Source: Alcaligenaceae bacterium SAGV5 (GTDB lineage Bacteria; Pseudomonadota; Gammaproteobacteria; Burkholderiales; Burkholderiaceae_B). From it: a stretch of 64,000 nucleotides of DNA. This document shows, in pieces, positions 38,514-47,438 of this stretch (the first letter of the stretch is position 1; every line of letters begins with the position of its first letter). Location: assembly GCA_009360345.1 (NCBI GenBank), contig SPDP01000001.1:992001-1056000 (forward strand). The letters run 5' to 3'. The notes below the pieces were generated by a model. It saw nothing but the letters and a program-made list of their open reading frames with translations, ran no database searches and had not been told where the DNA came from. The translations under genes and the position numbers were made by a program.

Positions 38514-39185
38514 TTATGTAGAAACCGGCAAAAGCACCTGATTCGGCGCCAGCTCGCCACGGCTGGCCAAATCGCTCCAGGTCATCACGGCGGCGTACTT
38601 CTGCCTCATGTCGAACAGGCTCGCCTCATGCGGCCCGACCGCGCGGTCGCCGACACAGTCAGCCGCCACCACGGGCCGGAAACCATGGCACATGGCATCG
38701 ATCACGCTGGCGCGCACGCAACCGCTGGTGACGGCACCCGCCACCACCAGCGTGCAAACACCGCGCTGCGTCAACCACGCTGCCAGGGAGGTACCGAAGA
38801 ATGCCGAAGGCACCGTCTTGCGCACGACCAACTCTCCTGGCGCCGGCAGCAGCGCTGGCACGATGGCACTGCCGGGCGCGCGCTCTGTCAGTGCCAGCAA
38901 GCCCGGCACTTTTTCTGTGAACACATTGCCATCGGAGCCGTCGTCGGCGAATACGATGCGGGTATGGGCCACCGGCCAGCCTTGCCGGCGGGCGTGGGCC
39001 AGCAGCCCCACGGTGTTTTCAATCGCCTCAAGGATGTTGCCTCCCCCGAAGAGCCGCGGGTCCGTGAAGCCCTCGACGAAGTCGACAATGAGCAGCCCGG
39101 CGGGAACCCGCAGGACAAGATCGCCGCCAAACCCCTGGCGCTCGTATGCGGAGAGGCCCCCGTTCATGGACGCCGCCCCGGTCAT
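38514..39185 (-). CDS. nicF: NicF-like maleamate amidohydrolase (isochorismatase fold)
   Basis: 223 residues of the cysteine-hydrolase family: Asp in LLIVDFVEGFTDP (about 34), Lys in VVRKTVPSAFFGT (about 123) and Cys in GAVTSGCVRAS (about 153). From memory the segments AMCHGFRPVVAADCVGDRA and ASLFDMRQKYAAVM are close to Pseudomonas NicF, which hydrolyses maleamate to maleate and ammonia. The start overlaps the nicX-like stop as ATGA. In this island the true amide may be a substituted maleamate. Confidence 0.82.
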   Translation of the reverse strand: MTGAASMNGGLSAYERQGFGGDLVLRVPAGLLIVDFVEGFTDPRLFGGGNILEAIENTVGLLAHARRQGWPVAHTRIVFADDGSDGNVFTEKVPGLLALTERAPGSAIVPALLPAPGELVVRKTVPSAFFGTSLAAWLTQRGVCTLVVAGAVTSGCVRASVIDAMCHGFRPVVAADCVGDRAVGPHEASLFDMRQKYAAVMTWSDLASRGELAPNQVLLPVST

Positions 39186-40213
39186 GCGGCCACCTTTCCG
39201 CGTACCACCACATCCTGGCCATCCAGGCTCACCGTGCAGCGGCGTAGCGGGACGTCGATGTGGCAGGCGGTCGTGCGCGAACCGCCTGCCTCGTTGTTGG
39301 GGCCCAGGGAAAACAGGAAATTGCCCTCGAAGGCTCGCGCATCCATGCCTATGGTGGCTTCGCGGTCGTAGAGGCCCAGCGTCGACCAGCGGGCGCGCGG
39401 CTGCAATCCCCAGCCGATGTGCGCGATGGCATAGGCCTCGGGGTCATTGAACGACTCCATGTAGTCGTTCAGCAATTCGGCCGACAATCCACCTTCGATG
39501 CGCACGGCATAGCCGTTTTCGACCGTAAGCCCGATCGGTTCGTCCACATAGCCTTTCTGCGGCAGCAGGATGTCGCCTCGGTCGATGACGATACGGCCGT
39601 TCGATTGCCCCTCGTTCGGCCAGGTCAAGGCAAAGCCGCTCGGCCAATGGTCCCAGCGACCGGGCTCATCCACGAAACCATACTCGCCGATGACAGGAAA
39701 TTCGCCCAGGCGGCAGCTCAGGTCGGTCCCGGCGGCCGAGCGCACATGCATCTCGCGCGCCGCCTTGAGCCGATCCACGGCAGCCATCACACGGATCTTG
39801 TCTTCCAGCGTGGGCAGCATGCGCACGAGCACCTCGGGCGGCTCGACGGCGAGCAGGATCCTGGTGCCGGCCCGCAGGATTTCATGCTGCTCGGGCGAGA
39901 ACAACAGTGTCATCAGATCGATCACCAGATCGCTCGCCTTGAGCGCCGCGATCGCCGCCTGGTTGCCGGTCAGCGGCGTCGTACCCAGATAGGCAAAGAC
40001 GTCCCGGCTCAACGCCTTCTCCGCATTGACCGGGGGCAGATCCAGACGGTTGACGACGGCGCCCAACGACTGCGCGGCGACGATCGCGCAATGCAAGGTC
40101 TGGGGATGGGTCGTCGCCCCGGTCAACAAGGTGACGGTCTGTCCGGACGCCAGTTTCGACAGGTCGAAGACCTGCCGCCAGGCACGTATCAGCTCATAAT
40201 CGGCAACGGGCAT
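39182..40213 (-). CDS. nicX: NicX-like 2,5-dihydroxypyridine 5,6-dioxygenase
   Basis: 343 residues of the M29-aminopeptidase-like fold that includes NicX. From memory it matches Pseudomonas NicX in LLAVEPPEVLVRMLPT, EYGFVDEPGRWDHWPSGF, IAHIGWGLQPRARW and GPNNEAGGSRTTACHIDVPL, which hold the Fe(II) ligands and substrate contacts. NicX opens 2,5-dihydroxypyridine to N-formylmaleamate with O2. AAGGAGC precedes the ATG; coupled translation with the NicF-like gene supports sequential action. The substrate could be a ring-substituted dihydroxypyridine. Confidence 0.85.
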   Translation of the reverse strand: MPVADYELIRAWRQVFDLSKLASGQTVTLLTGATTHPQTLHCAIVAAQSLGAVVNRLDLPPVNAEKALSRDVFAYLGTTPLTGNQAAIAALKASDLVIDLMTLLFSPEQHEILRAGTRILLAVEPPEVLVRMLPTLEDKIRVMAAVDRLKAAREMHVRSAAGTDLSCRLGEFPVIGEYGFVDEPGRWDHWPSGFALTWPNEGQSNGRIVIDRGDILLPQKGYVDEPIGLTVENGYAVRIEGGLSAELLNDYMESFNDPEAYAIAHIGWGLQPRARWSTLGLYDREATIGMDARAFEGNFLFSLGPNNEAGGSRTTACHIDVPLRRCTVSLDGQDVVVRGKVAA

Positions 40214-40278
40214 CGGATGCTCCTTGGCTGGCGCTTTCGCTTGGCGGAGAGTGGACGACAGGCTCTTGGCCGCGCCCG

Positions 40279-41241
40279 TCAAAGCTTGAACAGACGCTCG
40301 GCATTTCCATGGCAGACCAGCGCTCGCGTGGCATCGTCCAGCGGTGCTTGCTCGATGAAATCGGCAGCGATCAAAGACGACTCGTAGGGATAGTCGACCG
40401 AGAACATGACCGCCTCGGGTCCCATTTCGGCGATGGCTCCCGCCAGTGCGCCGGGCGAGCAGACTCCCGACGTCGTAATGACGATATTTGTGCCGATGTA
40501 TTCGGATGGCCGGCGCTGTAGCGCAATGCCGTGCGAATAGACCGCGAAACGGCTGTCGAGGCGCCAGCGCTGGAACGGCAGGCCCTCGCCCATGTGCCCC
40601 AATATCAGCGTGACCCCGGGGAAGCGATCGAACACCCCTCCGAACAACAATCGCAGCGCATGGGTGCCTGTCTCGACCCCCCACCCCCAGGCCGCGCCGG
40701 CCAACTCGGGATGGCCTTGGCAGGCCAGCGGCTGCACCAATGGGTCGGCGGGATGCAGATACATCGGTACCTCGAGTTCCTGCAATCTCTCCCAAAACAC
40801 GTCGTAGGCCCGGTCATCGTAATAGCGGCCCTGGGTATGCCCATTGACCAGGCAACCCTTGAACCCGAGCCCGACGACCGCGCGTTCGAGCTCCGCCACC
40901 GCGGCGGCGGGATCGTGCATCGACAGCGTGGCGAAACCCCGGTAACGCGTCGGGTGGCGTTCAACCTGCCTGGCCAGGAAGTCGTTGTTGCGACTGGCCT
41001 GGGCAATGGCACGCGCGGGATCCTCCTCACCCTGGACCCCGGGGCCGCTTTGCGAAAGAACGGCGATATCCACGCCTGCGGCATTCATTTCGCCAAGGCG
41101 TATGTCGTCGAAATCGGACAGCCGCGATGCCAGGCAAGCCACGCTTGCCGGGTCCATGTGCTGCATGAAGCTCTTCGCGTAGTGCTGAAACCCCTCGGCC
41201 GTAAAGTGTTCCTCGAACGCGATCTTGCGAATTCTCGTCAT
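40279..41241 (-). CDS. Amidohydrolase-fold decarboxylase (gamma-resorcylate/PicC type)
   Basis: 320 residues of the ACMSD-like amidohydrolase_2 family. Metal ligands fit non-oxidative decarboxylases: FEEHF at 9-13, His in MYLHPADP (about 162), His in LILGHMGEGLPF and Asp in FSVDYPYE (about 282). Relatives remove CO2 from 2,6-dihydroxybenzoate or, as PicC, from 3,6-dihydroxypicolinate to give 2,5-dihydroxypyridine. Directly upstream of nicX in the operon, it would supply that ring substrate. AAGGTGG precedes the ATG. Confidence 0.85.
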   Translation of the reverse strand: MTRIRKIAFEEHFTAEGFQHYAKSFMQHMDPASVACLASRLSDFDDIRLGEMNAAGVDIAVLSQSGPGVQGEEDPARAIAQASRNNDFLARQVERHPTRYRGFATLSMHDPAAAVAELERAVVGLGFKGCLVNGHTQGRYYDDRAYDVFWERLQELEVPMYLHPADPLVQPLACQGHPELAGAAWGWGVETGTHALRLLFGGVFDRFPGVTLILGHMGEGLPFQRWRLDSRFAVYSHGIALQRRPSEYIGTNIVITTSGVCSPGALAGAIAEMGPEAVMFSVDYPYESSLIAADFIEQAPLDDATRALVCHGNAERLFKL

Positions 41242-41287
41242 GGCTCAGCCACCTTTTCGAAGGCAATCGGGACGCGCCTGCCACGCG

Positions 41288-41794
41288 TCATACCGGGTAG
41301 ACCAGATCGTTGGCGACCAGGGCGGTGTCGTAGACGCACTGTCGCTCGCGCAGCAGCAGGCGCCCTGCCCGCCGGACGAAGACGTCGTGATAACAGCCTG
41401 CCTGATGCAACGTGGTGGGCCCTTCGATCAAGGTTTGCAGCAGCAGATAGTTGGCTCGCGCAACGACGCATCCCCCCTCCGCGCCGAGGACTCGCACGTT
41501 GGCAACGTAATGCAGGACCGTGCGCGGCGCGAACATCTGGGTATTGCCGATCGCATAGGCACGGTCGCGCAGCATCGTCCTGCCCTCCGCGTAGACCAGC
41601 CCCGCCGGCAGGCCGGCGTCGAAATTCTCGCGCGAGGTGACGCGATAGATCGCGTCTTCCGTGAAATGGTCGGGCCATTGGTCCAGATGGCCTTCATCCA
41701 GCATCGCGCAATAGGCGCTGTGGAAATCCTCGATATCCGCGCGCAGCTCTCGCAATTCGCCGGCGGTCATGGTCATGCTGTTGCCTGCGTTCAT
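41288..41794 (-). CDS. Ring-hydroxylating oxygenase beta subunit
   Basis: 168 residues with the NTF2/SnoaL-like fold of Rieske oxygenase small subunits: DIEDFHSAYCAMLDEGHLDQ, FTEDAIYRV and MLRDRAYAIGNTQMFAPRT. It stabilises the catalytic alpha subunit. It starts 3 bases after the alpha gene ends, so the pair is cotranslated. A second ATG six codons in is possible. Confidence 0.9.
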   Translation of the reverse strand: MNAGNSMTMTAGELRELRADIEDFHSAYCAMLDEGHLDQWPDHFTEDAIYRVTSRENFDAGLPAGLVYAEGRTMLRDRAYAIGNTQMFAPRTVLHYVANVRVLGAEGGCVVARANYLLLQTLIEGPTTLHQAGCYHDVFVRRAGRLLLRERQCVYDTALVANDLVYPV

Positions 41795-41797
41795 GCT

Positions 41798-43030
41798 TCA
41801 GAGCCCCATGGTCTCGCGGTATTGACGATACATGCCACGAATCGCGGACTCGGTGATCAGCGTGGTGGCGCCCCCCTCCCCCGTACCCAGCTTGAGCAGA
41901 CCGCGCGCAGTCGGCGAGCGCCGCACACCCTCCTGCAGGAACTTGATCGCCTCGTTGTCTTCCACGCCCAGAAAACCGGACGGCCCCATGAGATTGCCCT
42001 GGCGCAGCCGGTGGCGGGTCATTTCGTCCGAATCGTCTTCGTAGCCGAACAGTATCCACAGCATGATCATGCTGTTGGGGCCGTTGGGCACGATGTGGCG
42101 GATTCCGAGCGTGTTGAGCTCGCGCTGCACGATCAGATTGGGCCAGATTGTCTGCATCGCCACCGACCAGGGCGAATCGAATTCCTTGACGAACCGGAGC
42201 ATCTGCTCGTCGTGCAATTTCATGCCGTCATGAAACGACCGCATTTCTCCCTTGCTGTCCGCATCGACGTTGATCGCCGCCGGATCGTCGCCCTTGGCCG
42301 AAGCGATCGTGCCATGGCGGCCGGTGGGATCAACGATCATCGCGCTGCGGTTACCGGCGACGACCAGTCCGAACGTCACCAGGTAGGAATGCAACAGCGT
42401 CGCGTGGTAGGGATCCTTCAGGTTCTCGTGATAGAGCTTCCAGTTGCCAGGCAGCTCGTTGCGGTAGTAGCCATGGATACGCAGTTTTTTCCCTTTGAAG
42501 ACGACATTGAAGTCTTCCAGGATCTCGGCACCCAGGTAGTCCTCGATCGGTTCCACATCGTCGCTGAACGAGGCGAAAACAACGCCGTGCAACACCGTCA
42601 CGTTGAACCGGCGAAGCCCATGCTGTTCGTTGCGGAAATCGGGCGGCATGCCGCCCTCGCCCTTGACCCCCCGCTTGAACGGCACGCCGCGCAGGTTCCC
42701 CTTCAGATCGTAGCTCCACTGGTGATAGGGGCAGACGAACTCCTGGGCCTTGCCACGCGGCTCGCGGCAGAACTCGACACCCCGGTGGGCGCAGCGATTC
42801 TCGAAGACGTGAACGCCGCCTTCCTTGTCGCGCGACACGACAACCGGCGTGGGTCCGATATACGAGCGCTTGTAGCAGCCAGGGTCGGGGATTTCCGCCT
42901 CAAGCGCCACGAAATTCCAGGTGCGTCCATGGAACACACGGTCCACCTCGCGATCGTAGATAAGCTGGCTGGTGTAGATCCAATCGGGAACCTCGGCCAT
43001 GTCCGCCGACGGCCACTTGAAATCGTCCAT
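41798..43030 (-). CDS. Rieske ring-hydroxylating oxygenase alpha subunit
   Basis: 410 residues. Rieske cluster CAHRGVEFC, then CPYHQWSYDL (about 79-105), binds [2Fe-2S]; the mononuclear iron site is seen in NWKLYHENLKDPYHATLLH (about 195-215). It would add oxygen to an aromatic ring using an external reductase; none is encoded in the island. GAAGGAGCG precedes the ATG at 43030; an upstream ATG (MYSNDTV) would overlap the promoter. It is the first gene of operon 1, 139 bases below an operator. Confidence 0.93.
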   Translation of the reverse strand: MDDFKWPSADMAEVPDWIYTSQLIYDREVDRVFHGRTWNFVALEAEIPDPGCYKRSYIGPTPVVVSRDKEGGVHVFENRCAHRGVEFCREPRGKAQEFVCPYHQWSYDLKGNLRGVPFKRGVKGEGGMPPDFRNEQHGLRRFNVTVLHGVVFASFSDDVEPIEDYLGAEILEDFNVVFKGKKLRIHGYYRNELPGNWKLYHENLKDPYHATLLHSYLVTFGLVVAGNRSAMIVDPTGRHGTIASAKGDDPAAINVDADSKGEMRSFHDGMKLHDEQMLRFVKEFDSPWSVAMQTIWPNLIVQRELNTLGIRHIVPNGPNSMIMLWILFGYEDDSDEMTRHRLRQGNLMGPSGFLGVEDNEAIKFLQEGVRRSPTARGLLKLGTGEGGATTLITESAIRGMYRQYRETMGL

Positions 43031-43168
43031 CGAACGCTCCTTCGGGTGCGAGCCCGTGGGTCCGATGACGGTATCGTTGCTGTACATGAGAGGCCTCGAG
43101 ATTGGAGTTCGATTGCATCCATACTGACTGCATCCCCACCCCTGGACAAACAGTATTTGGTTGCCCCC

Positions 43169-43187
43169 CCATCGCCAACGGCGATGG
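43169..43187. promoter_or_regulatory. 19-bp island operator, operon 1
   Basis: CCATCGCCAACGGCGATGG is a perfect palindrome with 8-base arms around AAC. It contains T-N11-A. It lies 139 bases upstream of the Rieske alpha start. Confidence 0.75.
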
Positions 43188-43269
43188 GTGCCAGGGACAC
43201 GCCAGCCGGGTCGCATGGCCGGATGAAAAAAGGCGGCGCCGGCATTCGCGCCCGCTCCGGCGCGCGGGC

Positions 43270-44262
43270 TCAGGTCTTCGACAGATCGAGCGTGCTGGGA
43301 GCGAAGAGTTCGTGGGCCTGGACCGGCCGCGCTGACAGATGCTGATCGTGGTGATAGCGCGCGAAAGTCTCGAGCGTGTTGAGATTTTTTTCGTAGCCGT
43401 ACGGCCAGAAATCTTCGCCCATGAGACGCCGGGTCTCGTTGTAGTGATCCACCACCCAGGGAAGCGTGGTCATCAATACGGCGATCTCACCCAGGTCCTT
43501 GACCGCGATGTCCTTGGCGGCGAGGAATGCCTTGAATACGGAAACGGGCAGCCACGGGTGCGCTTCGACCAATGACTTCCGGATCCCTATCATGTGCATG
43601 ATCGGAAACAGGCCGGTCCGGCGGTAGTAATCCTGCTCGACTTCACGAAAATTGGGAAACAGCCTGCCTACGTTGGCCACACCGCGCTCGAAGCAGGATG
43701 GCGCGCGGGCGCTGAGCATCGCGTCGATTTCGCCATTCGCGAGCATGTCCGACAGCGTGGCGTCGTCCGGAACTTGCTGGAGATCGATATTGTCGGGCAG
43801 AGATATGGGTGAACGCTCGCCCCGGCCGGGCTCCTCGATACCTCCCCTGCGCCATTGGATGTCCTTCGGGTCGACGCCGTACTCATCCTTGAGCAAGCCA
43901 CGCATCCACACATTGGCGGTGATCTGGTATTCAGGCACTCCGACCTTCCGACCACGGAGATCCTGCGGGCGGTCAATTCCGCGGTCGGTGCGGATGTAGA
44001 TTCCTGCGTGCCTGAAAACCCGCGACACGAAGGCCGGGATCCCCACATATTGATTCTCGCCGCGCGAAACCGTCGCCATGTGGCTGGACATCGACATTTC
44101 GCAGACATCGAACTCTTGAAACCTGAACGCCCGATGGAAGCACTCCTCCGCTTCGATGACCAATGGGACGATGTCACAGCCCTCGATCCGTACCCTCCGG
44201 TCGAAGATCGGTTTGACTCGGTCATAATCGCAGACAGCGACCGTAAGCGGGACTTGGTGCAT
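43270..44262 (-). CDS. 4,5-dihydroxyphthalate decarboxylase-like protein (SBP fold, cytosolic)
   Basis: 330 residues without a signal peptide but with a periplasmic-binding-protein fold, as in Pht5-type 4,5-dihydroxyphthalate decarboxylases. Motifs recalled from that group are FQEFDVCEMSMSSHMATVSR, KVGVPEYQITANVWMRG, GLFPIMHMIGIRK and FARYHHDQHLSAR. Pht5 removes one carboxylate from a dihydroxylated benzene dicarboxylate. Here it could act on a hydroxylated ring dicarboxylate. Many relatives are annotated as transport proteins, so the enzyme call is moderate. GGAG precedes the ATG; it follows the Bug gene by 79 bases. Confidence 0.75.
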   Translation of the reverse strand: MHQVPLTVAVCDYDRVKPIFDRRVRIEGCDIVPLVIEAEECFHRAFRFQEFDVCEMSMSSHMATVSRGENQYVGIPAFVSRVFRHAGIYIRTDRGIDRPQDLRGRKVGVPEYQITANVWMRGLLKDEYGVDPKDIQWRRGGIEEPGRGERSPISLPDNIDLQQVPDDATLSDMLANGEIDAMLSARAPSCFERGVANVGRLFPNFREVEQDYYRRTGLFPIMHMIGIRKSLVEAHPWLPVSVFKAFLAAKDIAVKDLGEIAVLMTTLPWVVDHYNETRRLMGEDFWPYGYEKNLNTLETFARYHHDQHLSARPVQAHELFAPSTLDLSKT

Positions 44263-44341
44263 GGAGTTCTCCGAAGGGTTGCATGAAAAGCAGGTTCAGG
44301 CCTATTTCAGTTGCTGACACGGAGCAGGGACACGGTCCACC

Positions 44342-45310
44342 CTACTCCGCCTTGATTCCGGCCCGGGCCACGATGCCCGCGACCTTGCCGCGCACGCTCT
44401 CGATCACGCGGTCCATTTCCTCCGGTGTGGAACCCACGGTTTCAGCACCCAGCGCCGCGAACTTGGCGCGTACCTCCGCCTGTTTCAACACGCCGTTGGT
44501 ATCGGCATTGATCTTCTCGATCACATCGCGGGGCGTTCCCGCCGGTGCGGCAAGAACCGCAAGCACCGATGATTCGAAACCAGGAATGGCGAGTTCCGCG
44601 ACCGTCGGCGTGGCCGGGGAAAGCGCCGTGCGCCTGGCCGTGGTGACCGCCAGCATCCTGACACTGCCCGCCTTGGCAAAGGGAATCGCCTGGACCAGCG
44701 ACACGATGCCATAGGGCACTTCGCCCGCCACCACCGCGTTCACCGCCGCCGGCCCCCCCTTGTACGGAACGTGCACGGCTTTGATGCCCGCCTCGTACGC
44801 GATCCATTCTCCGGTAATGTGGTTCATCGTTCCCAGGCCGGGGGTAGACCACGACAATTGACCTGGATGGGCGCGGGCAACATCGATCAGGCCGCCCAGG
44901 CTGTCGAACGGTGCCGCCGGGTTCGACACCACCGCCATCGGGTTGGCGGCCACCACACCGATCGCGGTAAAGCTCTTCGACGGGTCGTAAGGCAATTTCT
45001 CGAAGATGGCGGGATTGATGGTGAATGGATTCGAGGAGGCCATGAACAATGTATAGCCGTCGGGGGCCGACTTCGCGACCGCCGCGGCACCGATCATCTC
45101 GCTGGCTCCGGGCCGGTTCTCGACGATCACCGGCTGTCCCCACTTGGCCGCCAGTTTTTCTCCGACCACCCGCGCCGCGGTATCGATCGGCCCTCCCGCG
45201 GCGGCGCCAACGACGATGCGCACGGGCTTGGACGGAAAACCCTGCGCCTGAGCGGCTTGACAGCACAGGGCGGCGGCGAAGAGCAAGACAAGCCTGATAT
45301 CGAAGAACAT
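44342..45310 (-). CDS. Bug-family (TTT) periplasmic solute-binding protein
   Basis: 322 residues with a leader ending AAQAQ (about 22), then VRIVVGAAAGGPIDTAARVV, VIVENRPGAS, SAPDGYTLFM and HVPYKGGPAAVNAVVAGEV. AAGGAG precedes the ATG. As the only transport-related gene of the island it is the best candidate to capture the substrate; its membrane partner must be elsewhere. It is the first gene of operon 2, about 153 bases below an operator. Confidence 0.93.
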   Translation of the reverse strand: MFFDIRLVLLFAAALCCQAAQAQGFPSKPVRIVVGAAAGGPIDTAARVVGEKLAAKWGQPVIVENRPGASEMIGAAAVAKSAPDGYTLFMASSNPFTINPAIFEKLPYDPSKSFTAIGVVAANPMAVVSNPAAPFDSLGGLIDVARAHPGQLSWSTPGLGTMNHITGEWIAYEAGIKAVHVPYKGGPAAVNAVVAGEVPYGIVSLVQAIPFAKAGSVRMLAVTTARRTALSPATPTVAELAIPGFESSVLAVLAAPAGTPRDVIEKINADTNGVLKQAEVRAKFAALGAETVGSTPEEMDRVIESVRGKVAGIVARAGIKAE

Positions 45311-45462
45311 GACACACTCCTTGTTGCCAGTTATCACTGAATAGGCTGCGAACGCTGTCCGATCCGGGCAAGACAGGCGACGATCGGTCCCCGGGGACAT
45401 CGTCAAGACGACGATGATGCAAGAGCAATGGCAAGGCGGGCAATTCGTATCTCGTCACGCCG

Positions 45463-45481
45463 CCATCGCGAATGACGATGG
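45463..45481. promoter_or_regulatory. 19-bp island operator, operon 2
   Basis: CCATCGCGAATGACGATGG matches the operon 1 site at 15 of 19 positions and keeps CCATCG...CGATGG exactly. It lies 153 bases upstream of the Bug start. Confidence 0.7.
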
Positions 45482-45550
45482 CTCTCCTGACAGGCGTGCC
45501 GCGCGACGGGGACGCCGCCCCAAGGGGGGCACTCCCGACGCCGCGCCGCG

Positions 45551-47335
45551 TCAACGCTTCTGGCTGGGACTCGATACGCTAGTCGGGTTGTCATAGCCCG
45601 GCATCACGCGTACGTCGATCACGCACACACGGCCCGCGCGCACAGCGGCCAGCCCCTGCTCGATCGCCGGCCGCAACGCCGCCGTTTCCGTCACGGGGCC
45701 GATGCCGTCCGCCCCTTGGGCGCGCGCCATCGCGGCCAGGTCGACATCCGGGTCGTCGATACTCTGGCCGATCCACTTGTTCTCGACAGGGCGACCACGC
45801 TCGATGGCCATGTGTTCCTGGTGCATGACGTCGTTGTAGTACGCACGATTGTTGGCGACGATGATCAGGCAAGGGATCCGATGGCGGACGGCCGTCCACA
45901 CCGCCGTGACGCCCATGAGGAAATCTCCGTCGCCGACCACGCCGGCCACGATCCGATCGGAGCCGCGCAGCGCCAGCGCCGCGCCCACGGTCAAGCCCGG
46001 GCCGGCACCGACTCCGCCGCCTCCCGTATAGCCCAGATAATCCAGCGGATGCCGGAACGCACGATAGAAGCCGTTCCAGCTCAGGGGCAGGCTGGCCAGG
46101 GAAAGCATCTGGTCGCCGATGGCATCGTTGAGCGCTTCGGCGACCACCCGGACCGATAGCACCGACGGATCGAATGGCGGCAATCGGACACGCGTCGGCG
46201 GCGGCACCAGCGCTCGACGGTCGATGCGCGCCAGCAGCAGCGGCACCACGGCGTCGGGTTCGCACAGCACGTAGATATCGGTGGGGGGCAGGCCCTGGTA
46301 GTCCATGCTCCAGCCCCGATGCACGAGCTGGTCCGGCGACACATTGATGATCTTGGCATCAACGGGCTCGTCGCCACAGGCCTGCTTCAGCGCGCCGGCC
46401 ACGTCGTACCAGTCCAGCGCCAGCACGACGTCTGCCGCACGCAGCAACTGGCAAGCCTCGGGCGGCAGAAAAGTGCCCGGTGCGCACGGATGCAGCGGAT
46501 GATCGGTAGGAAACGCAGCGGGCATCTTCCAATCGGTCAACACGACCGCCTGCAGGGTCTCGGCCAGCTCCACCCGGCGCCGCCAGTCGTCTGTGCCGCG
46601 CGTGCTGCGGCCCATCAGGATGACCGGACGGACGGCCTGCGAAAGCAACTGCGCCACCTCATCCAGCAGCGCCCCGGCCGGCACCGCCGGAGAGGGGGCG
46701 CGGAAGCGAGCCACATCCGGCAGATGCGGCAATGGACCAATGGCGGTTTCCTGGATGACGCTGTCAAGGTTGACATAGGTGGGCCCGCGCGGGGCGGTAT
46801 CGGCGATCTGCACGGCCCGAAGCAATGCCTCGCAGGTAGCCGGCACCGAGGCTGGCTGGTTGTCCCATTTCGTGTAGTCGCGGACCAGCGCGCCCTGGTC
46901 CGACGACGTGTGTATCCAATCGATCCAGGGCCTCCTCCGGGCGGCATCCCACGGGCCGGTGGCGCCCAGCACCAACATCGGCACACGATCGCACCAGGCA
47001 TTGAAGATCGACATCGAGGCATGCATCAACCCGACGTTGGAATGCAGCACCACCCCCATCATCCGGCCGGCGGCCCTGGCATACCCATGCGCAATCGAAA
47101 CGGCCGATTCTTCGTGCAGGCACAGCAGCATCTGTGGCGTCGTGTTGCCCGTGTAATTGACCAGGCTGTCGTGCAGGCCCCGGAAACTGGCGCCCGGATT
47201 CAACGCAAGATAGGGAATGTCCAAGGCCCGCAGCATGGCCGCCGTGGCGTCGCTGCCCCAGACGTCCCGCCGCTCGGCCATCGGCACGGGCCGGTCATGC
47301 CCGGCGCCGTCCCCGCCTGGATATCTATCGTTCAT
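45551..47335 (-). CDS. TPP-dependent 2-oxoacid decarboxylase-like enzyme
   Basis: 594 residues with the three-domain plan of pyruvate-oxidase/benzoylformate-decarboxylase enzymes. The catalytic Glu is in LCLHEESAVSIAHGYARAAG (about 80), and the TPP motif GDGDFLMGVTAVWTAVRH runs to IVANN (about 467-495). The FAD-domain region is present but nucleotide binding is not evident. GAAGGAACG precedes the ATG at 47335; an earlier ATG five codons upstream is less well placed. Downstream of an aldehyde dehydrogenase gene, it probably makes an aldehyde that the dehydrogenase oxidises. Confidence 0.88.
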   Translation of the reverse strand: MNDRYPGGDGAGHDRPVPMAERRDVWGSDATAAMLRALDIPYLALNPGASFRGLHDSLVNYTGNTTPQMLLCLHEESAVSIAHGYARAAGRMMGVVLHSNVGLMHASMSIFNAWCDRVPMLVLGATGPWDAARRRPWIDWIHTSSDQGALVRDYTKWDNQPASVPATCEALLRAVQIADTAPRGPTYVNLDSVIQETAIGPLPHLPDVARFRAPSPAVPAGALLDEVAQLLSQAVRPVILMGRSTRGTDDWRRRVELAETLQAVVLTDWKMPAAFPTDHPLHPCAPGTFLPPEACQLLRAADVVLALDWYDVAGALKQACGDEPVDAKIINVSPDQLVHRGWSMDYQGLPPTDIYVLCEPDAVVPLLLARIDRRALVPPPTRVRLPPFDPSVLSVRVVAEALNDAIGDQMLSLASLPLSWNGFYRAFRHPLDYLGYTGGGGVGAGPGLTVGAALALRGSDRIVAGVVGDGDFLMGVTAVWTAVRHRIPCLIIVANNRAYYNDVMHQEHMAIERGRPVENKWIGQSIDDPDVDLAAMARAQGADGIGPVTETAALRPAIEQGLAAVRAGRVCVIDVRVMPGYDNPTSVSSPSQKR

Positions 47336-47438
47336 GTGGCGTTCCTTCAAGAGTCATTTGGTTCGAATACTCACCGACGTCGCCAAGCCCGCCGCGCCGT
47401 CCTGGAATCCCCTGTCAACGCCCGAAGCGGCCGGGGCG

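Noticed and set aside
45490-45545. GC-rich hairpin after the TPP enzyme gene as a terminator
   Set aside because: The GCCCC/GGGGC pairing is short and no T-run follows on either strand.
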